Assembly: GCF_030373245.1 (NCBI RefSeq)
Contig: NZ_JAUCZF010000001.1
Span: forward strand, 806,001-870,000
Length of the DNA stretch: 64,000 bases
Reading direction: 5' to 3'
From: Hydrogenophaga sp.
GTDB taxonomy: Bacteria; Pseudomonadota; Gammaproteobacteria; Burkholderiales; Burkholderiaceae_C
Part shown: positions 17,539 through 25,856 of the stretch, piece by piece
Layout of the letters: every line of letters begins with the position of its first letter
How positions within the stretch are numbered: position 1 is the stretch's first letter
Program-made: the position numbers and the translations under genes
Notes under the pieces: model-generated
Databases searched by the model: none
Seen by the model: only the letters and a program-made list of their open reading frames with translations
What the model was told of the DNA's origin: nothing

Positions 17539-18675
17539 ATGACCTCAGCCACTGCACCCCACAGCCTTCATCAGGCCTACGCATTGACGCCCGTGATCAA
17601 TGCCGCAGGTTCCTTCACCCCGTTGGGTGTTTCGCGCTCCAGCACACACGTGGCGCAAAGCGTCGCGGCGGCGCTGCAATCGTTCTTCATCATCAACGAA
17701 CTGCAGACGTTGGCGAGCGAACGGCTGTCGGCGTTCTGCGGTTGCGAAGCTGCGGCCGTGACGCACTGCGTTTCCGCGGCCATCACCCAGGCGGTCGCGG
17801 CCTGCATCACCGGCACCGACCAGGCCGCCGTCGCCGCACTGCCCGAAACACATGGGCGGGCCAACGCCGTGGTGATTCCCGAAGGGCATTGTGTGAACTA
17901 CGGGCACCCGCTGGTGACCGACATCCGTCTGGCCGGCGCCACCGTGGTCCGAGCTGGCTCTCGCGATGCCTGCAGCCTGGATGACATCGAGCAGGCGCTT
18001 GACCGCCCGGGCGTTTGCTGCCTGCTGCTGGTGTCGTCGCGGCTCACTGCGTTTCAGAACCTGGACACCCGAGGCGCGGTTGCAGCGGCCCGGCAGCGCG
18101 GCATTCCCGTCGTCATCGACGGAGCTGCGCAAGACATGCGCATCCCCGAACTGCTGAGCACGGGTGCCGATGGCGTGCTGGTCAGCGCCCACAAGTACCT
18201 GGCATCACCCACGGCAGGGCTGGTGCTTGGCACCCGCGACTTCGTTCAACGATTTCGCGCGCAGGAAGCGGGTATCGGCCGCGGTATGAAGCCATCCAAG
18301 GAAGCGATCGTGGGGGTACTGGCTGCGCTGGAGGAACGCCAGGCACAAGACCAGGTGGCCTGGAAGAAGCAGCAAGACGAGAAGGTGGTGCTGGCGGTGG
18401 CCCTATTGCACAAATGCCCCGGCATCGAGGTCACCACCGATCCCGATCCGGCGGGCATGCCGTTTCAGCGGGTCCGCGTGCGTTGCCTGGAAGGTGAGGG
18501 CATGGCGCGAGCGGTCGTGCAGGCTTTGAAGGCGGGCTCCCCCAGCATCTGGGTGATGGAACACCAGTTGGAGCAAGGGGCGATACAGCTGGAGCTGGTG
18601 GCGCTATCGGAGGAAGAAGTCCGTCAGGTCGTGGACGCCATCGGTTCCGCACTGTGTGATCAGACCAGCGACTGA
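17539..18675 (+). CDS. SelA-like PLP-dependent enzyme (fold type I)
   Basis: A 378-residue PLP enzyme resembling L-seryl-tRNA(Sec) selenium transferase and DgaE/YhfS-type lyases. Residues 17-31 (TPVINAAGSFTPLGV) correspond to the N-terminal SelA motif, D194 in VVIDGAAQDM is the probable PLP-nitrogen contact, and K219 in LVSAHKYLASPTAG is the likely Schiff-base lysine. It lacks the extended SelA N-terminal tRNA-binding region (bacterial SelA is about 460 residues), so I do not call it a selenocysteine synthase. No selB, selD or tRNA-Sec was seen nearby. It is probably an amino-acid or amino-sugar lyase/transaminase. A strong palindrome follows at 18721-18741. Confidence 0.82.
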   Translation: MTSATAPHSLHQAYALTPVINAAGSFTPLGVSRSSTHVAQSVAAALQSFFIINELQTLASERLSAFCGCEAAAVTHCVSAAITQAVAACITGTDQAAVAALPETHGRANAVVIPEGHCVNYGHPLVTDIRLAGATVVRAGSRDACSLDDIEQALDRPGVCCLLLVSSRLTAFQNLDTRGAVAAARQRGIPVVIDGAAQDMRIPELLSTGADGVLVSAHKYLASPTAGLVLGTRDFVQRFRAQEAGIGRGMKPSKEAIVGVLAALEERQAQDQVAWKKQQDEKVVLAVALLHKCPGIEVTTDPDPAGMPFQRVRVRCLEGEGMARAVVQALKAGSPSIWVMEHQLEQGAIQLELVALSEEEVRQVVDAIGSALCDQTSD

Positions 18676-18706
18676 AGCGGTGCGCACCCGCTTCCTTGTG
18701 TCTACG

Positions 18707-18741
18707 GCAGATCTGCCCTAGGGCCCGGCGCTGCCGGGCCC
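18707..18741. terminator. Strong hairpin between convergent genes, no T-tract
   Basis: A perfect 12-bp palindrome GGCAGATCTGCC (18707-18718) is followed by a hairpin with a 9-bp stem GGGCCCGGC, loop GCT and the complementary arm (18721-18741). It sits between the SelA-like gene (+) and a small gene (-). No run of T follows on either strand, so a factor-independent stop is only plausible, not certain. Confidence 0.5.
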
Positions 18742-18777
18742 GCAGCCGGCATGTGCGCAAATCGAAAAATCACTGGC

Positions 18778-19044
18778 TCAGTGAACGGCTTGCAGGGCCG
18801 GCTGGGCTTCCACGTAGGCTTCGATGCCGCTGTCCATGAATTCCTCGGCGTCGATCACAGCGTCGTATTGGCGCAGGGCGATGCGGTCGATGCTGTGGGT
18901 CTTGGGGATCAGTGGCTTGTCCAGCGGGCGGCAGATGCGCTGGCGCAGGTTGCGCAGGTTCTTGCTGTTTTCCATCGCGTTGAGAACAAACTCGGGATCG
19001 AGCATGAGGGCGAAGGGGTTGAGGCGGCTGTTCGATGCGTTCAT
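18778..19044 (-). CDS. Small conserved hypothetical protein (88 aa)
   Basis: Encodes 88 residues beginning MNASNSRLNPFALMLDPE. The ATG at 19044 has a strong Shine-Dalgarno AGGAG seven bases upstream, which fixes this start over the long open frame that continues to 19485 antisense to the ybdK gene. The protein is soluble, has a basic middle (NLRNLRQRICRPLDKPLIPK) and an acidic C-terminal part. I recall similar small proteins in other Burkholderiales but no function. It is downstream of the YbdK ligase gene with a 184-bp gap. Confidence 0.75.
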   Translation of the reverse strand: MNASNSRLNPFALMLDPEFVLNAMENSKNLRNLRQRICRPLDKPLIPKTHSIDRIALRQYDAVIDAEEFMDSGIEAYVEAQPALQAVH

Positions 19045-19228
19045 GATGGGCTCCTGGAGAAATCGGGGGAAGAAACAATTCGGGTGTCGATGAAACAAAC
19101 TGTAGTTGCCACGTTTCAAAAGGTTAAGTCGGTCCAGCGCCATTCCGCATGTAGGAAGTTGCCTGACAAACACCGAATTGCGCGGCAAACAGCCGCCTTT
19201 TTGTCCCCGTTCGAGGCGGGTGCGTGAC

Positions 19229-20356
19229 TCAGCCGGGGCCGGCGCGCAGCGCATCCACGCTGGCACGCACCACGCCCTGCACGCTGCCACTTTCGGCGTA
19301 GCGCCGACGCAGAAAGCTCGCGTGGTTGCCATCGCGACCTGCTGCGCGCTCGATCTCGTCGAGCGCTGGCAGGGCATGCAGGGCGAGGGCATGAGGCTGC
19401 AACAAGCGCAGCGTGGCGAGAATGTCTTCGCGGATGCTGATGCGCTCTCGCGTTTTGGGGTTGACCATGTGCCCGTCGAGCCCAAAGCGGCAGGCCTGGA
19501 AGCGGTTGTAGGTGTAGACCAGATAGTCGTCTTCCTCGGGCGGTGGCTCGTTGCGCTCCAGCAGGTGGCGACACAGCGCCTGCAGGTAGCAGGCCAGCGC
19601 GGCGGCGCGCTCGACCGTCAGCGGCGTGTCGCACACGCGCAGCTCGATCGTGCCGTACTCTGGCTTGGGCCGGATGTCCCAGTAAAAGTCCTTCATGGAC
19701 TTCACCACGCCGGTGGCCTCCATCTTGGCGAAATAGACGTCGGCAAACTCCTCCCAGCGCAGGACGAAGGGTGCGCGTCCGCTGAGAGGAAACGCAAACA
19801 CCGAGTTCAGCCGAGAAGAGTCAAAAAGCGTGTCCACTCCTTGCGAGAACGGCGACGAGGCGGAGAGCGCGATGAAGTGGGGCACGTAGCGGTTGAGCGC
19901 GTGCAGCAAAAAAAGCGCCTCGTCCGCGCTGGCGCAGCCCACATGCACATGCTGGCCGAACACGGTGAACTGCTTGGCCAGGTAGCCATACAGGCCCGAG
20001 AGCTCTTCGAACCGTGGCTTGGAAAAGATGCGCTGCTCGAACCAGCGCTGGAACGGATGGGTGCCACCGCCAGCGATCTCGATGTTGAGCCGGTCGCCCG
20101 CGCGCACCAGCGTGTCGCGCATGTGTTGCAACTGCGCCAGGAGCGGGCCGTGTTCGGTCTGCACGTCGGTCGCCACCTCGATCATGCTTTGTGTCATTTC
20201 GGGCGTGACCACGCCCGGAAATGGCTTGCGCTGCAGCAACTCCAGCAAATCGTTGGCGCTGCTGGAGAGATCCATGTCGTAGCTGTTGACCAGCTGCAGT
20301 TCCAGCTCCACGCCCAGCGTGAGCGAGCTTGAGTTCTTGAAAGTTCCGAGCGGCAT
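19229..20356 (-). CDS. ybdK: YbdK family carboxylate-amine ligase (glutamate-cysteine ligase 2 type)
   Basis: A 375-residue GCS2-family enzyme. It begins [23 protein letters not shown], with the acidic metal/ATP-binding GVELELQL motif; [35 protein letters not shown] and [20 protein letters not shown] are further family segments. E. coli YbdK shows weak gamma-glutamyl-cysteine ligase activity; the true substrate is unsettled. It is 5 bp from the antiporter gene on the same strand (20362), so the antiporter and this gene form a two-gene operon. That pairing with a KefB-like antiporter may connect it to glutathione-type thiols, an inference. Confidence 0.9.
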   Translation of the reverse strand: MPLGTFKNSSSLTLGVELELQLVNSYDMDLSSSANDLLELLQRKPFPGVVTPEMTQSMIEVATDVQTEHGPLLAQLQHMRDTLVRAGDRLNIEIAGGGTHPFQRWFEQRIFSKPRFEELSGLYGYLAKQFTVFGQHVHVGCASADEALFLLHALNRYVPHFIALSASSPFSQGVDTLFDSSRLNSVFAFPLSGRAPFVLRWEEFADVYFAKMEATGVVKSMKDFYWDIRPKPEYGTIELRVCDTPLTVERAAALACYLQALCRHLLERNEPPPEEDDYLVYTYNRFQACRFGLDGHMVNPKTRERISIREDILATLRLLQPHALALHALPALDEIERAAGRDGNHASFLRRRYAESGSVQGVVRASVDALRAGPG

Positions 20357-20361
20357 GGTTG

Positions 20362-21576
20362 TCAGAGCACCGAGCGGGTGATCTGCCCGTCGGCCTGGGT
20401 CACATGGGTTTCGTGTGCCGCCATCAGGCTGCGCTGGCTCACCACCGGCCCGAGCAACTCCTGAATCAGCATCATGCCGGCCATGAGCGACAGCGCCTCT
20501 GCCGCGGGCGCAAAGCCGTAAACGCGGCTTTGTTCGATCAGCAGAATGGCAAACGCCGACATGGGCATGAGCGCCAGGCCGGTCAGCAATCCCTTGCGCT
20601 CGGTGCTGCCCGAAAGCCGCGCCGCCGCCACGCTGCAGCCCACCTTGGTCGCCGTGCGCACCGCGATCAGCGTCAGCCCGAGCAGAAGACTGCCCATCAC
20701 CGCGCCCCAGTCCAGCAGCGAGGCGATGTAGACAAACAGGAACAGCGTGAGCAGATCGCCGGCCGTGCCAAACCCGCGCTGCGCATTCGTGAGGTGCACG
20801 CGGCGCTCGCGAGCCACGATGCCGAACACCAGGGCCGCCAGCAACGGTGAAAGCCGGAAGCCGTACGACATGGTGGTGAGCAGCACCACGGCCAGCGCAA
20901 ACACCACGGTCACGCCGCGCTCATGGGTGCCCGGACGGCGCAGCAACCAGGGTATCGCCACGCCCAGCGCGCCCCCCATGGCCACCGAGGTGAGCAGCGC
21001 GTGCACGCTGCCGAAAGCGGCGACCAGCAGGTCGCCCGAGGTGCTGAGCGTCCAGTAGCCCACCAGCAGTTTGAGCGCCAGCACCGACACCAGGCAGTTG
21101 ATGGCACAGAGGTGCATCACCCGCTCGGTGACCTGGCCCGCGCTGCGCAGCTCGTTGGCCACACGCACGATGCCGGCGGGCGAGGCCGAGATGGACAGCG
21201 CGGCGATGATCAGACGCAGGTCGGTTGCCAGTTCAAACCAGCCACTGGCGATGTACACCAGTGCAAAAGTCAGGACCGATTCAAACAGCCCCAGCGCCAG
21301 TACCCACGGGTTGTGGCGGAACCAGCGCAGATTGATTCGGTAGCCCAGCTCAAACAGCAACAGCGCCAACGCCACGTTGGCCAGAAACGGCAGCCCCGGC
21401 ACCTCGGCCGTGAGTCCGGGCAGGTTGAACAGACTGGCCAGCAGCCCTACTGCCACGTAGCTGCTGACCCGCGGCACCTGCCAGCTGCTGTGCAGCCGCT
21501 CGCCCAGCGCCCAGGCCAGCAACAGCACGAGCGGCCAGGCCATGGTTTGCAACAGAAATGGCAGATTGGGAAACAT
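20362..21576 (-). CDS. CPA2-type cation:proton antiporter
   Basis: A 404-residue inner-membrane protein with roughly 11-13 hydrophobic segments over its whole length and no C-terminal TrkA/RCK domain. [19 protein letters not shown] and [21 protein letters not shown] correspond to conserved helices of the Na+/H+ (K+/H+) exchanger family; in the latter the usual acidic pair is not obvious, which makes ion specificity uncertain. The first gene of a probable two-gene unit with ybdK. The ATG at 21576 has no strong Shine-Dalgarno but matches the usual short N-terminus. Confidence 0.87.
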   Translation of the reverse strand: MFPNLPFLLQTMAWPLVLLLAWALGERLHSSWQVPRVSSYVAVGLLASLFNLPGLTAEVPGLPFLANVALALLLFELGYRINLRWFRHNPWVLALGLFESVLTFALVYIASGWFELATDLRLIIAALSISASPAGIVRVANELRSAGQVTERVMHLCAINCLVSVLALKLLVGYWTLSTSGDLLVAAFGSVHALLTSVAMGGALGVAIPWLLRRPGTHERGVTVVFALAVVLLTTMSYGFRLSPLLAALVFGIVARERRVHLTNAQRGFGTAGDLLTLFLFVYIASLLDWGAVMGSLLLGLTLIAVRTATKVGCSVAAARLSGSTERKGLLTGLALMPMSAFAILLIEQSRVYGFAPAAEALSLMAGMMLIQELLGPVVSQRSLMAAHETHVTQADGQITRSVL

Positions 21577-21724
21577 GGATCACGCAGCAGGCGGTGGTCA
21601 ACGAAGGCGCATGGTACCTGCGAGAGATGGCGTGCTGAAGACATGCCCCCGGATCGATGAGTGAACTTACACCCTGAAGCAGGTGTCCCATGAACCCCGC
21701 GGCTTTGCCGCTACCATTCGCATC

Positions 21725-22294
21725 ATGAAAAAACACATCCCCCGCGCCTTGTTGAGTGCCGCTCTGATCGGCATGTCCAGCCTGAGCTTTGCACAGTCCT
21801 CCGCCGCCAGCTCGCCCGCCAAGAAGGAGCTGGTCGCCCGCCTGCTCAAGCTGCAGCAACCCGACGTGGAGCAGCTCGCGCGCCAGCTCGCCGAACAGCC
21901 GGCCGCGCAGCTGCTGGGCCGTGCCGGTGCCGCCCTGCCTGCTCGCGTTGCTCCAGACAAGCAGGAAGCAGTGGCCAAGGAAATTCAGGCCGATGCAAAG
22001 AAGTATTCGGATGAGGCCGTGCCGCTGGTACGCACCACTGCCGTGAAGCTTGCGCCCAGCACCATCGGCACCATGCTGGACAAAGACTTCACCGAAGACG
22101 AGCTCAAGCAGATCGTGGCGATGCTGGAGTCTCCGGCCTACCTGAAGTACGTCGCAAAGGCCGATGACATGCAGAAAGTGCTGCTGGAAAAGCTGATTGC
22201 CGATACCAAAGGCAGCATCGAACCCAAGGTCAAGGCCCTGGAGCTGACCATTGCCAAGCGCCTGGGCGTGACGGCGCCACCGGCCGCGAAGTAA
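21725..22294 (+). CDS. DUF2059 family secreted protein
   Basis: A 189-residue protein with a Sec signal peptide (MKKHIPRALLSAALIGMSSLSFAQ, cleavage after residue 24 likely), so it is exported to the periplasm. The mature part has the DUF2059 layout of two helical stretches: ELVARLLKLQQPDVEQLA at the front, and LDKDFTEDELKQIVAMLESPAYLKY, which is the conserved core. Its function is unknown. The ATG at 21725 was chosen because it gives a proper signal peptide; an upstream GTG/ATG at 21683 would bury it. It is convergent with the methyltransferase gene. Confidence 0.85.
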   Translation: MKKHIPRALLSAALIGMSSLSFAQSSAASSPAKKELVARLLKLQQPDVEQLARQLAEQPAAQLLGRAGAALPARVAPDKQEAVAKEIQADAKKYSDEAVPLVRTTAVKLAPSTIGTMLDKDFTEDELKQIVAMLESPAYLKYVAKADDMQKVLLEKLIADTKGSIEPKVKALELTIAKRLGVTAPPAAK

Positions 22295-22309
22295 GCGCCG
22301 CGCGATCTC

Positions 22310-23179
22310 TCAGGCCGGCGTGGCCTCGCCGGCAAAACGCTCGGTCAGCGGCTGCAGGCCGAGCTCTTCCAGCACCTGCAACAAACGCTCTCGGGCGCGC
22401 GCCTGCTGCGCGGCGCGCACACTGCCGTCGCGCGTGGCCAGGATCAGCTCGTTTTTCATCGAGTGTTCCCAGCCCACCAGCTCGGTCACGGTCACCGCGT
22501 AACCGCATGACTCCAGCTGCAGACATCGCAAGACGTTGGTGATCTGGCTGCCGAACTCGCGCGTGTGCAGCGGATGGCGCCAGAGTTCGGCCAGTGGTGT
22601 GCGCGAGAGCGACAAGGCCTTGTGCTGTTTCATCACACTGGCCACCTCGGCCTGGCAACAGGGAACCAGCACCAGGTGCCTGGCCTGCTTGGCCAGACCG
22701 AATCGGATGGCGTCGTCGGTCGCGGTGTCGCAAGCGTGCAAGGCCGTGACCACGTCGATGTGCGCGGGCAGCTCAGGATGGCTCAGCGCCTGCTGCACCG
22801 TGGTGGCCAGAAAGCGCATGCGCGCGAAACCAAGGCGGCTGGCCAGTGCCCGGGATCGTTCGACCAGTTCGGGCCTGGACTCCACGCCCACCACCCAGCC
22901 GGTGGTCTTGGCTTTGAAAAAAAGGTCGTACAGGATGAAGCCCAGGTACGACTTGCCCGCGCCGTGGTCGGCCAGCGTCACATCGCCGCGCGTCTTCATC
23001 ACTTCGGCGAGCAGCGGTTCGATGAATTGCACCAGGTGATAGACCTGCTTGAGCTTGCGCCGGGTGTCCTGGTTGAGCTTGCCCTCGCGTGTGAGGATGT
23101 GCAGCTCTTTGAGCAGCTCGATCGACTGGCCTTCGCGCAGTTCGGGCAGCTGTTCTCGCAGGGTCTTCTGGGGTTTCAA
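22310..23179 (-). CDS. Class I SAM-dependent methyltransferase (tRNA-type, COG0500-like)
   Basis: A 289-residue protein. The SAM-binding motif is in VTLADHGAGKSYLGFILYD; VVGVESRPELVERSRALA and IDVVTALHACDTATDDAI follow, and VPCCQAEVASVMK resembles the PCCxxE segment seen in TRMT13/METTL-like rRNA/tRNA methylases. I placed the start at a TTG at 23179, because TTGA overlaps the stop of the K+ channel gene by four bases and the residues from LKPQKTLREQLPELREG onward look native. The frame is open to 23470, but that part is antisense-like low-complexity sequence within the channel gene. The target RNA or protein is unknown. Confidence 0.82.
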   Translation of the reverse strand: MKPQKTLREQLPELREGQSIELLKELHILTREGKLNQDTRRKLKQVYHLVQFIEPLLAEVMKTRGDVTLADHGAGKSYLGFILYDLFFKAKTTGWVVGVESRPELVERSRALASRLGFARMRFLATTVQQALSHPELPAHIDVVTALHACDTATDDAIRFGLAKQARHLVLVPCCQAEVASVMKQHKALSLSRTPLAELWRHPLHTREFGSQITNVLRCLQLESCGYAVTVTELVGWEHSMKNELILATRDGSVRAAQQARARERLLQVLEELGLQPLTERFAGEATPA

Positions 23180-23613
23180 CCGTTGCTCCGTTTCGGGTGG
23201 CTGGATGTTTCGTCGTTGTCCCGCAGGCTTTGCTCCAGTGCGCTCACCTGTTCGCGCAGTGCCCGGATTTCCCGCATCAGGTCGCGCTCGATCTGGCGTT
23301 CCTCGGCCTCCACATCGCGCTCGACGAACAGCGCGGCCAGCGACGCGGTGACCAGGGACAATACCGCGAGCCCCAGCAGCACCACGAGCACGGCAAAAGC
23401 TCGGCCAAAGGGCGTCTTGGGGACCACATCGCCATAACCCACGGTGGCCGCTGTGGTGAAGGCCAGCCAAAGTCCTTCCTGGAGAGACTCAATGCTTGGC
23501 TCCAGCGCCCAGAAGCCAACACCACCGATCATCAAGATGATCAGGCAAAGCGCCAGCGAGTACCAGAGCCCGCGTCGGATCAGGTAGCCACGTCGTTGGC
23601 TGATTCGGTTCAT
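23176..23613 (-). CDS. Two-helix potassium channel (Ion_trans_2)
   Basis: A 145-residue KcsA-like subunit. The first membrane helix spans about residues 16-37, the pore loop carries the selectivity filter TVGYGD (residues 57-62), and the second helix covers about 73-97. A highly charged C-terminal tail (RDVEAEERQIERDLMREIRALREQ in parts) should form a coiled coil for tetramer assembly. It has no RCK or cyclic-nucleotide domain, so no gating ligand is apparent. The ATG at 23613 was chosen because the residues before it (to 23898) are antisense to the kinase gene. It is divergent from that gene by 39 bp and overlaps the methyltransferase start. Confidence 0.9.
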   Translation of the reverse strand: MNRISQRRGYLIRRGLWYSLALCLIILMIGGVGFWALEPSIESLQEGLWLAFTTAATVGYGDVVPKTPFGRAFAVLVVLLGLAVLSLVTASLAALFVERDVEAEERQIERDLMREIRALREQVSALEQSLRDNDETSSHPKRSNG

Positions 23614-23652
23614 GCGCCGATTCTGGCACGCGCGCCGCGCCACAATCGGCAC

Positions 23653-24690
23653 ATGACCGACACCCACCCAAGCCAACACCCTTACACCGCCCTCACCCCT
23701 GATGTGGTGCAAGACGCGCTGGCCAGCATCGGCGTTTGGGGCGATGGTCGACTGGCGGCACTCAACAGCTTCGAGAATCGCGTGTACCAGGCGCACCTGG
23801 AGTCGCCTCTGGACGGGCACCCTCAGGTGGTGGTCAAGTTTTACCGGCCAGACCGCTGGAGCGATGCTCAGATCGCCGAGGAGCACGCGTTTGCCCACGA
23901 CCTGGTATCAGCGGAGGTCCCGGTGGTGCCGCCGCTGCGGATCAACGGCGAGACGCTTCACCACTTTGGCGGTTTCGCGTTCTCGGTCAGCCCACGCCGC
24001 GGCGGCAGACGGCCCGAGCTGGAGGACGCCGAGGTGCTCGAGTGGATCGGGCGGTTCCTGGCCCGCATTCACACCGTGGGTGCGGTCAAGCCGTTTGTGC
24101 ACCGCCCAGCGCTGGATGTCACCACCTTTGCGCATGAGCCACGCGACTGGCTGATGGAGCATCAGATGGTGGCATCCGAGGTGAGAAGTGCCTGGTCGAG
24201 CGCGCTTGCCGAAGCTTTGACCCTCATCGAGTCTCATCCCACACTGTCGGGACGCGCACCAGCCGAAGGCGAGATTCGCCGCATCCGCCTGCACGGCGAT
24301 TGCCACCCCGGCAACATCCTGTGGACGCCTGAGGGTCGCCCCGAGCCCGGCCCGCATTTCGTGGATCTGGACGACGCTCGAACTGGGCCTGCGGTACAGG
24401 ACCTGTGGATGCTGCTTTCCGGCGAACGACGCCAGCAGATCCAGCAACTTGGCGCGCTGGTCGACGGCTACGAGCAGTTCCGGGAATTCGACCGGCGCGA
24501 GCTCGCGCTGGTCGAGCCGCTGCGCACCCTGCGTCTCATCCACTACAGCGCCTGGCTCGCCCGCCGCTGGGATGACCCGGCCTTTCCCATCAACTTCCCC
24601 TGGTTTGGCAGCCGCGACTACTGGCAGGGCCAGGTGGACATGCTGGTCGAACAGATCGAGGAAATGCAGAACCCGCCTCTGGTGGCCTGA
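23653..24690 (+). CDS. srkA: Stress response kinase A-like (SrkA/YihE) serine/threonine protein kinase
   Basis: A 345-residue aminoglycoside-phosphotransferase-fold kinase. The N-lobe has NSFENRVYQAHLE and VVVKFYRPDRWSDAQIAEEHAF, with the ATP-binding lysine in VVKFYRP. The C-lobe has the Brenner motif RLHGDCHPGNILW and the metal-binding HFVDLDDARTGPAVQDLWMLL. FPWFGSRDYWQGQ near the end is typical of YihE. In E. coli SrkA counteracts MazEF-linked death under stress; the same role here is inferred. It sits before the ohrR/ohr peroxide pair but is separated by 124 bp containing its own promoter. Confidence 0.92.
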   Translation: MTDTHPSQHPYTALTPDVVQDALASIGVWGDGRLAALNSFENRVYQAHLESPLDGHPQVVVKFYRPDRWSDAQIAEEHAFAHDLVSAEVPVVPPLRINGETLHHFGGFAFSVSPRRGGRRPELEDAEVLEWIGRFLARIHTVGAVKPFVHRPALDVTTFAHEPRDWLMEHQMVASEVRSAWSSALAEALTLIESHPTLSGRAPAEGEIRRIRLHGDCHPGNILWTPEGRPEPGPHFVDLDDARTGPAVQDLWMLLSGERRQQIQQLGALVDGYEQFREFDRRELALVEPLRTLRLIHYSAWLARRWDDPAFPINFPWFGSRDYWQGQVDMLVEQIEEMQNPPLVA

Positions 24691-24778
24691 GCGCGCACGG
24701 TTCTAAGTGCGTGTCGCTGTGAAGATGGCCGCCCGCCCGCCAGCCAGCCATTCGTTCACTACCCATCGATCATTTACA

Positions 24779-24807
24779 TTGCACACAATTTAATTGTGCA
24801 TTATACT
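24779..24807 (+). promoter_or_regulatory. ohrR promoter with OhrR operator in the spacer
   Basis: A -35 box TTGCAC (24779-24784) and a -10 box TATACT (24802-24807) are separated by 17 bp. The spacer holds a perfect palindrome CACAATT-T-AATTGTG (24784-24798), the usual AATT-type target of OhrR repressors. The predicted transcript start falls at about 24813-24815, and the ohrR ATG is at 24815, so the mRNA is likely leaderless or nearly so. Confidence 0.75.
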
Positions 24808-24814
24808 TTGCCGA

Positions 24815-25264
24815 ATGCCCAGCACCCACAGCCCATCCGACCCGGCCTTGTTGCTCGACCATCAGCTCTGCTTTGCGCTGTACTCGGCGTCGCTGGCCAT
24901 GACCAAGCTTTACAAGCCCTTGCTCGACGAGCTGGGCCTCACCTATCCGCAGTACCTGGCGCTGCTGGTGCTCTGGGAGCGCGATGGCATCACCGTCTCC
25001 GAGCTCGGCGAGCGCCTGTTTCTCGACTCGGGCACGCTCACGCCCTTGCTCAAGCGCATGGAAGCAGCCGATCTGGTCTCGCGCCTGCGCGACACCGCGG
25101 ATGAGCGCCGCGTGCTGATCCGCCTCACCACGGCGGGCCGAGCGCTCAAGAAACAGGCCCGGCGCATTCCGGGTTGCGTGCTGCAGGCCTCGCACTGCAC
25201 GGTCGACGAAGCCATGGCACTCACGCGTCAGGTGAAGGCGCTGCGCGAGCAGCTGCTCGCATAA
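24815..25264 (+). CDS. ohrR: MarR-family organic hydroperoxide sensor OhrR
   Basis: Represses ohr until its reactive cysteine is oxidised by organic peroxides. The protein has 149 residues, and the sensing cysteine is C19 in [12 protein letters not shown], the usual position. [24 protein letters not shown], then [26 protein letters not shown] (recognition helix) and the wing [16 protein letters not shown] complete a winged-helix MarR fold. A second cysteine at VLQASHCT near the C-terminus suits the two-cysteine Xanthomonas class. The ATG at 24815 lies just after the -10 box, and no Shine-Dalgarno is present. ohr follows 66 bp downstream in the same direction. Confidence 0.95.
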   Translation: MPSTHSPSDPALLLDHQLCFALYSASLAMTKLYKPLLDELGLTYPQYLALLVLWERDGITVSELGERLFLDSGTLTPLLKRMEAADLVSRLRDTADERRVLIRLTTAGRALKKQARRIPGCVLQASHCTVDEAMALTRQVKALREQLLA

Positions 25265-25330
25265 GGCCTGGTCGAACAACCGCCCCTTTTCTCTCCCGCT
25301 TCGCTAGAAGCCCATTCTGAAAGCCGCTCC

Positions 25331-25747
25331 ATGACCCAGCTCGACAAAGTTCTCTACACCGCCCGCGCCCACACCACCGGTGGCCGAGATGGCGCCTCAC
25401 GCACCGACGACGGCCGCCTCGATGTGAAGCACAGCCCCCCGGGCACGCCCGGCAACGGTACCAACCCCGAGCAGCTGTTCGCCGCGGGCTACTCGGCCTG
25501 CTTCATCGGTGCCATGAAAGCGGTCGCCGGCCCGATGAAACTCAGCGTGCCGGCCGACGTGGCGGTGGACGCCGAGGTCGACCTTGGCCCCATCACCGGC
25601 GGCTACGGCATCGCGGTGCGCATGGCCATCCACCTGCCCGGCATGGACCGCACCCAGGCACAAGCCCTGGTGGACGCAGCCCACAAGGTCTGCCCCTACT
25701 CGAACGCCACCCGCGGCAACATCGGCGTCACGCTCACACTGGCCTGA
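25331..25747 (+). CDS. ohr: Organic hydroperoxide resistance protein (Ohr, OsmC family)
   Basis: A thiol peroxidase that reduces organic hydroperoxides with lipoyl or dihydrolipoamide electrons. The 138-residue protein has the two catalytic cysteines, C57 in GYSACFIGAM and C121 in KVCPYSNATRGNI. GRLDVKHSPPG near residue 30 carries conserved OsmC residues. Length and motif order are those of Ohr rather than OsmC. It is placed after ohrR, as in many proteobacteria, and probably responds to the same sensor. Confidence 0.96.
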   Translation: MTQLDKVLYTARAHTTGGRDGASRTDDGRLDVKHSPPGTPGNGTNPEQLFAAGYSACFIGAMKAVAGPMKLSVPADVAVDAEVDLGPITGGYGIAVRMAIHLPGMDRTQAQALVDAAHKVCPYSNATRGNIGVTLTLA

Positions 25748-25856
25748 CCCGCCGATGGCGGGCTCCAGCCCGCTGTCGCCCAAGCAGCCCGACGGCCTTG
25801 TGCCCGCGGGCTGCTTGCTTTACCTTGAGTGGTTTCCAATTGGACACGCACACACC

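Noticed and set aside
17539..18675. Calling the SelA-like gene a true selenocysteine synthase
   Set aside because: It is about 80 residues shorter than SelA, lacks the tRNA-binding N-terminal part, and no selB, selD or tRNA-Sec is near.
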